Below are positions 1 to 9,100 of a DNA stretch of 40,245 nt, one piece after another. The notes below the pieces were generated by a model. It saw only the letters and a list, made by a program, of their open reading frames with translations. It was not told where the DNA came from and did not search any database. The number at the start of each line of letters is the position of its first letter. Position 1 is the stretch's first letter. Made by a program: the position numbers and the translations under genes. Origin of the DNA: Nostoc sp. NMS4 (lineage in GTDB: Bacteria > Cyanobacteriota > Cyanobacteriia > Cyanobacteriales > Nostocaceae). The DNA lies in assembly GCF_017115095.1 (NCBI RefSeq), contig NZ_JABXKI010000087.1, positions 1 to 40,245 on the forward strand, read 5' to 3'.

Positions 1-527
1 AACAACATCACTGCGTACAAGCGCCATTGCTGATTGAGACAAACAAAACAAAAACCTAGAACGGCAAAACTAACTGGAGAGGTGAGAATAAAGGCTTAAT
101 TACGTATGCCTCTTAGAAAATATCAAACGAGTTTACTATGCTTCTAACCTACCTCTAGCAAGTTTTACCACTCTAGACAAAAACGATATACCTGCTAATC
201 CCAATAAGTTCTTAAAAAAAAGTCTATTCATACAATAATTTTCCTAATGGATGAGTCTTAATTCTCATTAACTTTTGACCAATATGCATATATATAAGTT
301 TCCTTTATTTCGGGATTTTAAACAACTTATTTAGTAAAAATACTTTGTCATACTTTTGTCATACTTTTGTCATAAACGCATTAAGTTAATATGAGACGAT
401 TATTTATTTTACTTTAGCGGTCATGTCAAATAGGGTAAGTAAAGATCAAGAGTAAAATATAAAGAACACATCAAGCTCAGTAGGCGGGTTTGGTTAATAC
501 GTCATCAATTACTGGATAGTTGCTTAT
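1..527. other. AT-rich intergenic region at window edge
   Basis: No convincing coding frame, tRNA or rRNA was seen here. The stretch lies downstream of the leftward AI-2E family gene. It is AT-rich, with long A and T runs near 210 and 290-340. The only structured element is the short tandem repeat at 341-372, listed separately. Confidence 0.5.
341..372. repeat. Short 10-11 bp tandem repeat (about 3 units)
   Basis: One unit TACTTTGTCA is followed by two identical units TACTTTTGTCA. Three head-to-tail copies resemble a small iteron or slippage repeat. No replication gene is adjacent, so a role as an origin is not supported. Confidence 0.6.
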
Positions 528-1604
528 TTAATCGTTCGATTGAACATCTATTCCAGTTTCAACTCCTACTGACTCTATCAGCTTTTCTGACGGAGTAAAC
601 TCATCAATTAGCGTAATTATCACTGCTGCCGCAGGCACTGCAAGTAGCACACCAATAAATCCAAATAGCTTACCCATTACCAAAAATGTCACAATCACCA
701 TCACTGGATGGATATTTACTTGTTGACCCATCACCAAAGGCTGAACAACATGGGCATCTATTTGATTCATTACAAAGAAAAGTATCAACACAAATACTAA
801 CTTTAGCGGTGAAATACTCAATGCTACTAATGCTGGTAAAAAAGCACCAATGACCGAACCAAAGTAAGGAATTATTTCAAATAAACCTGCAATAATCCCA
901 AATGGTAGTGCTGACGGAATCCCCAAAATCAAAAGTCCAAATGTTGCTCCAAGACCCAGAAATATCATCGCTATCCCTGTCCCAAAAATCCAGCCTCGCA
1001 ATCTTGTCTCGCAAGCCTTAAGAATTCCTTTAAACCGATGGTGATGTCGCCTTGGGACTAATCTTAAAATCCCTTTCACTAAGGAATTAGGATCGTAAGC
1101 CATGTAAAGTGCTAAAATTAACGTCGCTACCAATTCAACGGTTAAACTTAAAGCTTCACCTAAGAAAACTGGTACTCCCCCTAGTAACTGGTCGGTCAAA
1201 TTCCGTAATTGTATTAGTGCTTGGGAAATGTCAGGAATAAAAGCAAATTTCTGGCGCAGTTGCTCAACATCTCCTGTCAATCTATTGAGATAAGTTGGTA
1301 ATGTTTTGATTAATTTTTGAGATTCAAATGTCACACTAGGTAAGACTACAGTAGCTAATACCACAACAAATCCAATGATTAATCCAATTAGTAGCAAAAC
1401 AGCAATATCCTGTGATTTGACTAACTTTTGCAAAAACCTTAATAGAGTTCGTAAAATTAAAGCAATCAATGCTGCAACAACTAAAAGTTCTAATACTGGT
1501 AAAAGTTGGTATAAAATATAGAGTGCCACCCCTACCATTACTGCCAATGGCGCACCGCGAGTTAACTGCGACCATCCATTCTCTGTATCTCTGGGATTCG
1601 CCAT
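528..1604 (-). CDS. AI-2E family transporter-like membrane protein
   Basis: The product is an integral membrane protein of about 358 residues belonging to the AI-2E/PerM/YdiK superfamily. Members include proposed autoinducer exporters and Na+/H+ antiporters, so the substrate cannot be named. Visible features are paired hydrophobic helices at the N-terminus, a central hydrophilic part, and a C-terminal hydrophobic block with the family's proline- and glycine-rich PFGIIAGLFEIIPYFGS segment. The length is normal for the family. The reading frame can begin at a GTG at 1613, but the ATG at 1604 (MANPRDTENG) looks more natural; neither has a strong ribosome binding site. It stands alone and looks like cargo rather than a plasmid function. 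Confidence 0.85.
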   Translation of the reverse strand: MANPRDTENGWSQLTRGAPLAVMVGVALYILYQLLPVLELLVVAALIALILRTLLRFLQKLVKSQDIAVLLLIGLIIGFVVVLATVVLPSVTFESQKLIKTLPTYLNRLTGDVEQLRQKFAFIPDISQALIQLRNLTDQLLGGVPVFLGEALSLTVELVATLILALYMAYDPNSLVKGILRLVPRRHHHRFKGILKACETRLRGWIFGTGIAMIFLGLGATFGLLILGIPSALPFGIIAGLFEIIPYFGSVIGAFLPALVALSISPLKLVFVLILFFVMNQIDAHVVQPLVMGQQVNIHPVMVIVTFLVMGKLFGFIGVLLAVPAAAVIITLIDEFTPSEKLIESVGVETGIDVQSND

Positions 1605-1714
1605 TACTATCACTTATTCTTCTGTTTTAATTTGACAATTTTAGTGCCTGGGATGGCTTTGAAGATGAATTCCGGCTTTTAAGGCCAGTTCAGTTTGACT
1701 TAACGAAAGGCTCG

Positions 1715-1830
1715 TGCGTATTCTTTTGGGGAAAAAGAATTAAATAATAATTCTTCTGCTCCAGAAGCTCCTCCTCTTCACCTCCTCCCCCCCTGCTCCC
1801 CCTGCCTATTTCTATTGGGGGTTATTGTTA
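1715..1830. repeat. Low-complexity CT-rich dispersed repeat
   Basis: The gap between the two flanking leftward genes contains a CTCCTCCC-type pyrimidine-rich stretch, with a short hairpin (CTTCTGCTCCAGAAG) just before it. Such CT-rich motifs are scattered through Nostoc-type genomes. No gene was seen. Confidence 0.4.
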
Positions 1831-2529
1831 TTTATCAGGTGAGGAAGCAAAATCAGGTAGCATAGTTCCAATACTCACAATTTTTTTTCCGACTGGCTTT
1901 TCTAAAAAATTTTCTGATAGTAATTTAGTCAATGCATCGGGGTGTAGTTGCCAGTTTAATAATCCTGATAACCCCATCACCAAGCCAAATATAGTTGGTA
2001 GCAAGGCGGCATAGAACAACCATTTTTTCTGAGATAGAGATGTGATAGCAAATAGTGAGACAGAAAGCGATAAGAAGGCATCAGCTAGATCAAACTGATC
2101 ATCATGGTAATTAAGTTGGTCATAGGTTATTTGATCTTTTTCGGCGACTAACTTCTGTTCCTGCTTTTTCTGGTCTTCTTTATCAACAATTACTTGATAA
2201 GCGGCAATCTGTTTTTCATATTCAGCCCTCACAGCAGAAGACTGAGAAACAGATTGCAATTTGAGTTGCGTCAGATTCGCTCTGGCTATTTCCTCACGAA
2301 TATTACGAGCTTGGTATAGTGCCCAATCGTCAATTTTATTCGCTTGAGCTTGCTGCATTGCCTGAACCAGATTATCGTCTTTGACTTTGCAGATACCCAT
2401 AAAGGTTGCGATCAATGCAACGGCAATTGCAACAGCACTATTTACACGACCTTTCCGTTTTTCGCGCTTCAGTGACGTTTCGACCTCATCTTTTTCATCC
2501 TCAACCAGGTCAAGCGGATTTATGTCCAT
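1828..2529 (-). CDS. DUF4337 family membrane protein
   Basis: The 233-residue product matches the general layout of DUF4337, a family of unknown function. It has a charged N-terminus (VEDEKDEVE), a transmembrane helix at about residues 30-47, and a long charged, probably coiled-coil middle part of about residues 55-145 rich in Q, A, E and K. Two further hydrophobic helices lie at about 150-200. The fold suggests a membrane-anchored coiled coil. The gene has its own upstream gap and no clear operon partner. The family assignment comes from overall pattern; no catalytic residues are known or visible. Confidence 0.7.
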   Translation of the reverse strand: MDINPLDLVEDEKDEVETSLKREKRKGRVNSAVAIAVALIATFMGICKVKDDNLVQAMQQAQANKIDDWALYQARNIREEIARANLTQLKLQSVSQSSAVRAEYEKQIAAYQVIVDKEDQKKQEQKLVAEKDQITYDQLNYHDDQFDLADAFLSLSVSLFAITSLSQKKWLFYAALLPTIFGLVMGLSGLLNWQLHPDALTKLLSENFLEKPVGKKIVSIGTMLPDFASSPDK

Positions 2530-3096
2530 ATCGGAATTCCAATTTCACTTAAATATCAAACAAGGGTTGAGTGGAAACCATCTTCAATTTTACTGCCCCC
2601 CGGAGGCGATCGTAGAAGGGTAGATGATATTTTGCTTATTCTCAGCAACATCCAGGTCAAAGAATTGACTTTTACCTCAAATTATAAGCTTTTGTAACAG
2701 TTGAATAATTCTTAGCTACGGTGGTGAAAACAGAAGTAGATGAATAAGGGCAGGGCATCCACATTATGTCAATAAGGTGATTCTATTATCAATAGACTCC
2801 AAGCTTCTCTCATTAATTCTTACTTGTTGCCAAAAGTTTAACCATAGACGCTTTGCGGCTTGCATTTAGCATCGTTCGCGGATTCCGATGAACTCTCTGT
2901 GACTGAACTCAAGAAGCTGCAAGACAAACGGACGAAAACGAAAACCGAAGTTTAATCCACACTTAGATGCTTTGATCGAGAAAACTATTAAAAACTTCAT
3001 TTGAGTCCGTGGTGTATAATCCAAGATGTGTTTTTTTCGCATTCCCTAAGTAATACAACAGTTATATTTTAAACTTTCTACTTACATACGTATTTC
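2530..3096. other. Gene-poor gap with possible gene remnants
   Basis: No full gene was recognised. A short rightward open stretch ending with a TAA near 2956 would encode a lysine-rich peptide (DSDELSVTELKKLQDKR) without a convincing start, so it may be a degraded gene end. Fragments such as GACGCTTTGCGGCTTGC near 2849 resemble dispersed palindromic repeats of cyanobacterial genomes. Confidence 0.4.
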
Positions 3097-3408
3097 ATGC
3101 CTCGAAAAACTACAGTCCCATCGCAATCAATTAAAGTAACTCCGCTAGCTCTGTCTCAATTACATATCCGCTTAAAATTTCTAGAAAAAGAACATCAATC
3201 ACTACTCAAACAGATCAAGAGAAAGCGCACAGAACTGAAGAACTTTGTTGAACAGATACGTTCTTTTGGCACAGAATTTCTCAATAAAGCTACTCCCGGT
3301 TTCCGAAAAATTTCATGTTTCTCAATAATCCTATCCCATCTAACTGCCTTAATTTTTTCTAGGCTTTCTGCTGATAAGTCTGATAATTTCATAGCTTGTA
3401 TCTCATGA
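3097..3408 (+). pseudogene. Small coiled-coil protein gene, probably truncated or chimeric
   Basis: The 103-codon frame starts with a basic segment (MPRKTTVPSQ). A predicted amphipathic coiled coil follows at about residues 20-60 with alternating K/E/L, including LEKEHQSLLKQIKRKRTELK. After about residue 66 (TPGF) the character changes to a cysteine- and serine-rich tail that looks non-coding. On the opposite strand the same DNA (3392 back to about 3290) reads as a plausible protein start, MKLSDLSAESLEKIKAVRW. The simplest reading is that a broken gene was joined to the 5' end of another oppositely oriented gene. Function is unknown, and it could still be a short intact gene. Confidence 0.4.
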
Positions 3409-3559
3409 AGTCTGTTTTAATAGCTAATATACATAAATCAGATTATCATCTCTTTATTCTAGTGGATTGCAGAGATATTTAGTATATGCAATACTGAGCT
3501 TTATTAAAAATCTTAACCTGAAAATAGAATGATTGTTATGAAAGTTAAAGATAAATATT

Positions 3560-4411
3560 ATGATTGACCACGACCGCCTTTTCAAAGAATTATTATCTAC
3601 GTTTTTTATTGATTTCCTTGATTTGTTTCTGCCTCAAGTAGCCAGCCAAATAGATCGTAATTCCATCCAACTTTTACCGCAGGAAGTATTTAATGATGTC
3701 ACTTCTGGCGAAAAGAAGGAAATTGATTTACTGGCGCAGGTGCGTTATAAACAACAAGACACTTGTTTTCTAATTCATGTTGAAAACCAGTCTTACACTG
3801 AAACAGCCTTTGCAAAGCGGATGTTTAAATATTTTGCGCGCCTACATGAAAAGTATGATTTACCGATTTACCCAGTTGTAATTTTTTCTTTTGATGAACC
3901 CAAACGCGCCGAACCCCAAAATTATCGCGTCACCTGTGGAGATTTAAAAGTGCTGGAATTTCAGTTTGTAGCAATCCAGTTGAATCGTTTAAGTTGGCGC
4001 GATTTTCTCACGCAGCCAAATCCGGTGGCGGCAGCATTAATGTCGAAGATGAACATTTCCAAGCAAGAACGTCCACAGGTGAAGGCGGAATGTTTGCGGC
4101 TGCTGGCGACCTTAAAATTAGACCCAGCACGTATGCAATTGATTTCGGGCTTTGTTGATACTTATTTGCGGCTCGACGATACTGAGAAACAGGTCTTTCA
4201 AGCGGCAATCAGTACAATGGGATTAGATGAACAGGAGGAAATTATGGAGATTGTTACAAGTTGGCAACAGGAAGGCGCTCAAAAAACAAGAGAAGAGATT
4301 GCATTAAATTTACTCAAAAGAGGAATGATTGTGCAAGAAATCTCACAAGTCACGGGTTTAAGTCTTGAACAAGTTCAGCAGTTACAAGCTCTTCTTTCTC
4401 AAGAAAATTAA
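3560..4411 (+). CDS. Rpn family PD-(D/E)XK nuclease/putative transposase
   Basis: The 283-residue product belongs to the Rpn/'PD-(D/E)XK nuclease family transposase' group common in cyanobacteria. E. coli RpnA-type members are DNA endonucleases that promote recombination. The N-terminal nuclease core contains KEIDLLAQ (acidic residue at about 54) and IHVENQSY (about 72-79), matching the D...ExQ arrangement of the fold. The C-terminal part (EEIALNLLKRGMIVQEISQVTGLSLEQVQQL) is the typical helical tail of these proteins. The start MIDHDRLFKELL is the family's usual N-terminus. It stands alone. Whether it is active or just mobile cargo cannot be told. Confidence 0.8.
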   Translation: MIDHDRLFKELLSTFFIDFLDLFLPQVASQIDRNSIQLLPQEVFNDVTSGEKKEIDLLAQVRYKQQDTCFLIHVENQSYTETAFAKRMFKYFARLHEKYDLPIYPVVIFSFDEPKRAEPQNYRVTCGDLKVLEFQFVAIQLNRLSWRDFLTQPNPVAAALMSKMNISKQERPQVKAECLRLLATLKLDPARMQLISGFVDTYLRLDDTEKQVFQAAISTMGLDEQEEIMEIVTSWQQEGAQKTREEIALNLLKRGMIVQEISQVTGLSLEQVQQLQALLSQEN

Positions 4412-4864
4412 TGTCAGTTGTACAGATGGGTGAACAAGAAAATGAGTGCGATTACCCTGACAACGAATCGCACCCAAAATCTTATTCAAACCACAACAGA
4501 ATTAACAGACTCTTTATAGGAAAAACCCCAGTAAGGGCAAAAGCGAATTTTAACAGACTTAATGGGTATCCGCCGTGATATGTGCAAAATCGGACACGTT
4601 GTAAAGTTTGCTAAAGTTTATTATCAAAAGCCTTGATTTACCGTTGTTTCAGCCTCGACCTCAACTTGACTATTCAAATGAAAACATTCCCTAAAAGGGT
4701 CATTCATGGGCAAGTGTTAAGGACAAAAAGGGGTGGAAGCTCCCTCTGAAAAATCACCACTCAACGCCGGCGATCGCTACCCTCGATATATCTACCTTGC
4801 CTTGATCTGTAGGTGTGTATCATAAAGCTAGCTATTTAGCAACATATTTGTTATAGTTATTTAC
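4412..4864. other. Non-coding gap with a HIP1 site
   Basis: No gene was recognised between the Rpn gene and the next small gene. The stretch holds the hairpin at 4446-4473 and one HIP1 octamer GCGATCGC near 4770, the palindrome over-represented in many cyanobacterial genomes. Confidence 0.5.
4446..4473 (+). terminator. Hairpin downstream of the Rpn gene
   Basis: Arms GTGCGATT (4446-4453) and AATCGCAC (4466-4473) pair perfectly around a 12-nt loop, 35 bases after the Rpn gene stop. There is no clean T tract, so it is only a possible terminator. Confidence 0.35.
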
Positions 4865-5110
4865 ATGAACAATGATTTAGACTTTAAATCTCCTGAGCTA
4901 TTTGGTTCTGTTGTTTTCAGACCTGATTTTAATAGCTTTAAGACTATCAATGCTTCCCAAGCTTGGTCTTTATTCTTTACAGGTGGTAGAGAAGACAAAA
5001 AACTAGATTCTAACCCTCGAATAGGTCTTTTGCTTACTAGTATTTTGCTAGGTCTTAGTGTTTCTGGGTTCGCCAGCGCACTGATTACCCGGACAATATT
5101 TCCTGCTTAA
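4865..5110 (+). CDS. Small hypothetical single-span membrane protein
   Basis: The 81-residue protein has a hydrophilic N-terminal two thirds and one hydrophobic helix near the C-terminus (IGLLLTSILLGLSVSGFAS, about residues 53-71). No known family was recognised. A perfect hairpin follows 24 bases after the stop, which supports a real, separately terminated gene. There is no strong ribosome binding site before the ATG. Confidence 0.5.
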   Translation: MNNDLDFKSPELFGSVVFRPDFNSFKTINASQAWSLFFTGGREDKKLDSNPRIGLLLTSILLGLSVSGFASALITRTIFPA

Positions 5111-5134
5111 GTGCTTGACTAGTAGCTAATACGA

Positions 5135-5180
5135 ACTATAACTCTGAACCACCAACTTCTTGGTGGTTCAGAGTTATAGT
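5135..5180 (+). terminator. Perfect 21-bp stem-loop after the small membrane gene
   Basis: Two 21-base arms (5135-5155 and 5160-5180) are perfectly complementary around a CTTC loop. It lies just downstream of a gene and probably acts as a terminator, though no long T run follows. Confidence 0.6.
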
Positions 5181-5304
5181 GTGTCTTCACTAATATCTGA
5201 GTAACGCCATAGTTTCGGCTACAAATCTTTTAAAGTCTGACTAACCTTGAGGATATCAGGACAAATATTCATCTAAAATTTGGCAATTTAATCTAGGAGA
5301 ATTA

Positions 5305-5646
5305 ATGTTAGACTTTAACACCTTGACGGGATTCTCAAGCACTTACTGCATTGGCATTTGTGCCTTTCTAATCCCAGTCAACCTAATTGCTACCTCGTTA
5401 ACAATAGGTTTGACATTATTGTGTCGTCCAGCTATTGAGATTTGGCGAAGTGCTGCAATTGCCAGTACCTTTGCTTTATTAATCATACTGCACGTATTTG
5501 CTTGGTTCATGATTGGAGTTGTCATGGCTCCCACATACATTTTATTGGGACTAGGAAGCATCTGTCTGGGAGCAAATTTAGGAGCAATTCTCCTATACAA
5601 ACGCTTTGCAAACGCGTATGTAGCGATGAAAGTTGAATTTTCCTAA
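5305..5646 (+). CDS. Small hypothetical membrane protein with three spans
   Basis: The 113-residue product has three hydrophobic helices, at about residues 14-39, 49-73 and 75-98, joined by short loops. A good ribosome binding site (TAGGAGAATTA) precedes the ATG, supporting the start. No family was recognised. It stands alone between a hairpin upstream and a decayed transposase downstream. Confidence 0.55.
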   Translation: MLDFNTLTGFSSTYCIGICAFLIPVNLIATSLTIGLTLLCRPAIEIWRSAAIASTFALLIILHVFAWFMIGVVMAPTYILLGLGSICLGANLGAILLYKRFANAYVAMKVEFS

Positions 5647-5698
5647 GTACACTGAGAAGTAAACCTTTATAGAGCAACCTTCTAGCTAACTTAGTTTT

Positions 5699-5935
5699 TC
5701 AAAAATCCAAAACTCCCGTGTGCTGAAGTTGACGAACTTGGTCGAAAACTTCTGTAATATCACCTCCTCGGTCAAAAGCATGAATCACACGAGTGGACTT
5801 GCTTACAAGGTTTTCTACAGTGGTAAGTGCCTCTACTCACCTGTAATAGCATTTTTTGCTCAAAGGTCGGTTTCTTGCTTCTTTACGTGCTGCTGCAAGT
5901 CGTTTTTCCTTTCAAGCTCCTAACTTTAGCTATAG
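5699..5935 (-). pseudogene. Remnant of an IS4-type transposase
   Basis: On the minus strand one frame reads RLAAARKEARNRPLSKK, then a stop, then VEALTTVENLVS and RVIHAFDRGGDITEVFDQVR. This matches the region around the second catalytic aspartate (the DREGD-like motif) of IS4-family DDE transposases. The frame carries at least two in-frame stops and ends at about 5699, so it is a fragment of perhaps 75 residues of a protein normally over 350 long. No flanking inverted repeats were found. The rightward open frame at 5720-5923 is its shadow. Confidence 0.7.
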
Positions 5936-5993
5936 AAGACAAAGAAATGCTTCCGCTCCATATTCCAAGCTCCTGAATTTATTCATAGGGTAT

Positions 5994-6072
5994 TAATTAC
6001 GAATTACGTAAAGCCTGCGGCATAGCTTTGCTTAGAGCGTAGCGGGGCGCAGCCCATTAGTAATTACGAATT
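5994..6072. repeat. Dispersed repeat flanked by 12-bp direct copies
   Basis: TAATTACGAATT occurs at 5994-6005 and again at 6061-6072. Between them is a GC-richer core (GCCTGCGGCATAGCTTTGC and AGAGCGTAGCGG) of the type repeated through Nostoc-like genomes between genes. It lies downstream of the giant leftward gene. Confidence 0.55.
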
Positions 6073-6114
6073 GGAGCAAAGCGACTTGGCTCCTGGCTGC
6101 TGAATTGTTCAAAT

Positions 6115-9100
6115 CTATCTTTGTAAGTCTATTTGTTGTGTTTGAGATTTAGCTAATATTTTATCAATTTGAGTATTAGCATCCTCAAAAGTTTGCAATA
6201 TCTGTGGAGTTAGTTTATTAGTCTGCACCTGACCAGATTGCAAGTTTAAAATTACCTCTCCATTTTTCTGCGAAATAGTTAAATCCCTCTGCTGGGTACT
6301 AAAGGTTATATCATAAATTTTTCCCAAAACTTGAGTGCCATTTTCATTGGTCTTACCCCAGACCATGCCAATCCTTTGAGCAATTTGAGTCAGCCGACTG
6401 ATTCTTTCAAGCTCAAATGTATCTTTATTCATTACTGTCAACGCTTCGGCTGATAATTGCTCACCAGCTTTAAACCCATTTGCCACTTCCACAATGCGCT
6501 TTTTGTAATTTTCCGACTTCCCTAACTTATCTGCGGCATTGTACCAATTTCTCAAGTCATCAATAGTAACTGATTGAGGTTGGACTTCTTGGTTGGGTAC
6601 GGCTCTGTTTTGTGTTTCAGGAAACGGGACTATAAAACCCTCCACATAATCTCCTAAAGGCTCTAAGTGCAGCCCCCACACCTGCTGTTTACCCGTGAAT
6701 AGTTCTGGTAATGCTTTGGGTGAGTGCTTTTCCATATCAGCCCACTGCTGTTGATAAACAGGGTCAGCAATCATAGAGGGTGTGATTTGATACTGCTTAC
6801 CTACTCGAAAGGCGACTTGTTTATCAATGCCTGTAGCTAGAGCTATATCACCCTGTTTAAATCCATACTGTTTGTAAGGCTGATAAGCTCTAGTGGTATG
6901 AGTCCGACCATATCCTCTCATCGCATCAATGCAAGTGTTTACTGGTATTGGATTAGTGTCACCATGCATCATTAAAGGGTAGTTCATCGGAATCGGTTTG
7001 CCTTTGATGACAGGAGGGGCGACATTTTGAACCTCTTGGTTTGGGTGGAATTGAGCGCTTTGTTGAGGCGGGGATTGTGCTGATTGAGACGGAGGTTTCA
7101 AGAATTGCGATCGCGTGGCCAAAGATTTAATTTCTTGTTGATATTCAGTACTTGATTCAATCACAGCCCCAAATTTTTTGGTCATGTTCTCCAAAGTTTT
7201 GGGGGGAATTGAACTGCTGACTAAGTGAAATACTGCTAGACCTTTTTTGGTTTCCATGATGACATCTTCTATTGGTACTTGCTGCCATTCAACTTTTTGA
7301 GCAGTTAACCATTTAGTTACAGTCTCAGCTTTCTGGTTGTCAACAGCCAAGCCCATGACTCCAAGTTTTTTGTTTGATTCTGTAGAAAATAAGAAAGTAG
7401 GACGCTCTTTAATATGATGTAGAATTTTCGCACTACTATCAATCATGTCCTGTTGTTGAGGGTTAACTGATTGAGTCCTAAAAGCCTGAAATTCCTTCGT
7501 CCATTTCTGGGGATATTCAACGGTATAAGGGTCAATTTGAGCGCAAATAACAGAAAAATTACTTTGAATAATAGCGGGTGCGGGTGTAAGTTGCCCAGTT
7601 TTGAGCAGTCCAAGTTGTCTGAGCGCGTCTTTGTCTTTTTTGAAGTGCAATACCCCCAAGGGTTCACCATTCAAAAACACAGCATCTCTAGTTTTAGAAG
7701 CTGAGGTTTCGATAGTCAGTTTTCGGTAATCTTGATCATTGAATGTCTGACCAGAAAAATCATAAAAGTTAATTTTATTAATTTTGAGGAGATTCCCATT
7801 GGGAGATTCACCCAGCACAAAAGCTTGATCTCCTGTCTCAGAGATTGACGTGAGCTTTAATTTTAGGGGATTACCATTTTTAAGATAATTAATTTCTTTT
7901 AACTGTTGGGCAGAATCACTGTCTAACTCACCCAGGGTTTTGCCATCAAGTTTGATTTTTACTGTTTTATCAGGAATCGGCACAGTGCCAAATTCTAAGT
8001 TTACGGGTTTGTCGTTAAAAACAAGTCCTGCATAAGAGAAGTTCTTGAGTTCACGGATAGTAATTTCAATCGGCTCGTTTCCTGGCAGCCCAATAGTTGC
8101 TTTGGCAGTAGCAGGTTCTACCCCAACCATACTTGCTTGCGCCTTTGTACCAATAGGAAGCTGTGCGGTTCTGGTTTCGAGCATGGCGAATTCCTTATAT
8201 TCGCCGTCAGCATCCTGGACAAACATTAGTCTGGAAACGTGGCGTTCATGTCCGACTGGGTGGTGGCTAGCCCTAATTTCTATCGGGTGCAAATCATCCT
8301 TGTTCCAGTCTCGACCCAAAAAATGATTCGCTTCATGATTTAGCGTGACTAACTTCGGCTCAGTAAATTGCAATTTATCTAAGCGAGAAATAATCTCATT
8401 GGGGAAAGCAGCGAAGGCAAAATTAGAGACTTTTTTAGCGATCGCTTGGGGATTTGCGTTTTCTTTTCTTGCAACTTCAAGTTCATCTTGGCGGGATGCA
8501 CAGATGTTCCAAGCGGCGGCGGCAGATGCAAGTTTTTCTGACTCTGGGATAGAAGCGTAAAATGCGAGAGCCGTCTCCTGTGCCTTATCGAAAAGTAATT
8601 TAGTTTGGCTTCTAGTAAGTTCTGGTTTTAGTTCTAGGAGTTTAGCTCCCTGCATGGTCATCCCCGATTTGAGGTTGTGGTCAGTCACAGATTGTTGGCT
8701 AACTGTCCCCAGGTTGCGGTAAGCGGGTTTCTTATCCTCCCCAATCTCACCATTGATTTGTGCAACTGCTAATAATTTATGAGGGCGTTCTTTAGTTCGC
8801 CATTTCTCTGGTATTTCGTCTAGGCGAATGTTCAACGTTTGGGCTTTCCAAATCAGAGGATGTTCGTAATGGGTGAGATTGGTAATTTCGAGTTGGCAAG
8901 ACTGTGGAGTTTGGATGATTGCTGATGGCCCTTTCTCGGTTTCCCGCCGTCGCTCCATACGTACCGCAGCGTTGAATTTCTGATCAAACTCGTACTTGGC
9001 GGCGATCGCTGTAAATTTCTGCTGTGGTGTAAATTCTACTCCTTGGAACAAGTCTTTAAACTGGACAATGGGACGCGATTCTAACTGTGATTCTTGGAAA

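Noticed and set aside
341..372. Tandem 11-bp repeat as a plasmid replication origin
   Set aside because: Only about three units, with no adjacent initiator gene or DnaA box cluster seen.
5720..5923. Rightward 67-codon open frame
   Set aside because: It is the antisense shadow of the IS4-type transposase fragment, whose conserved motif reads on the minus strand.
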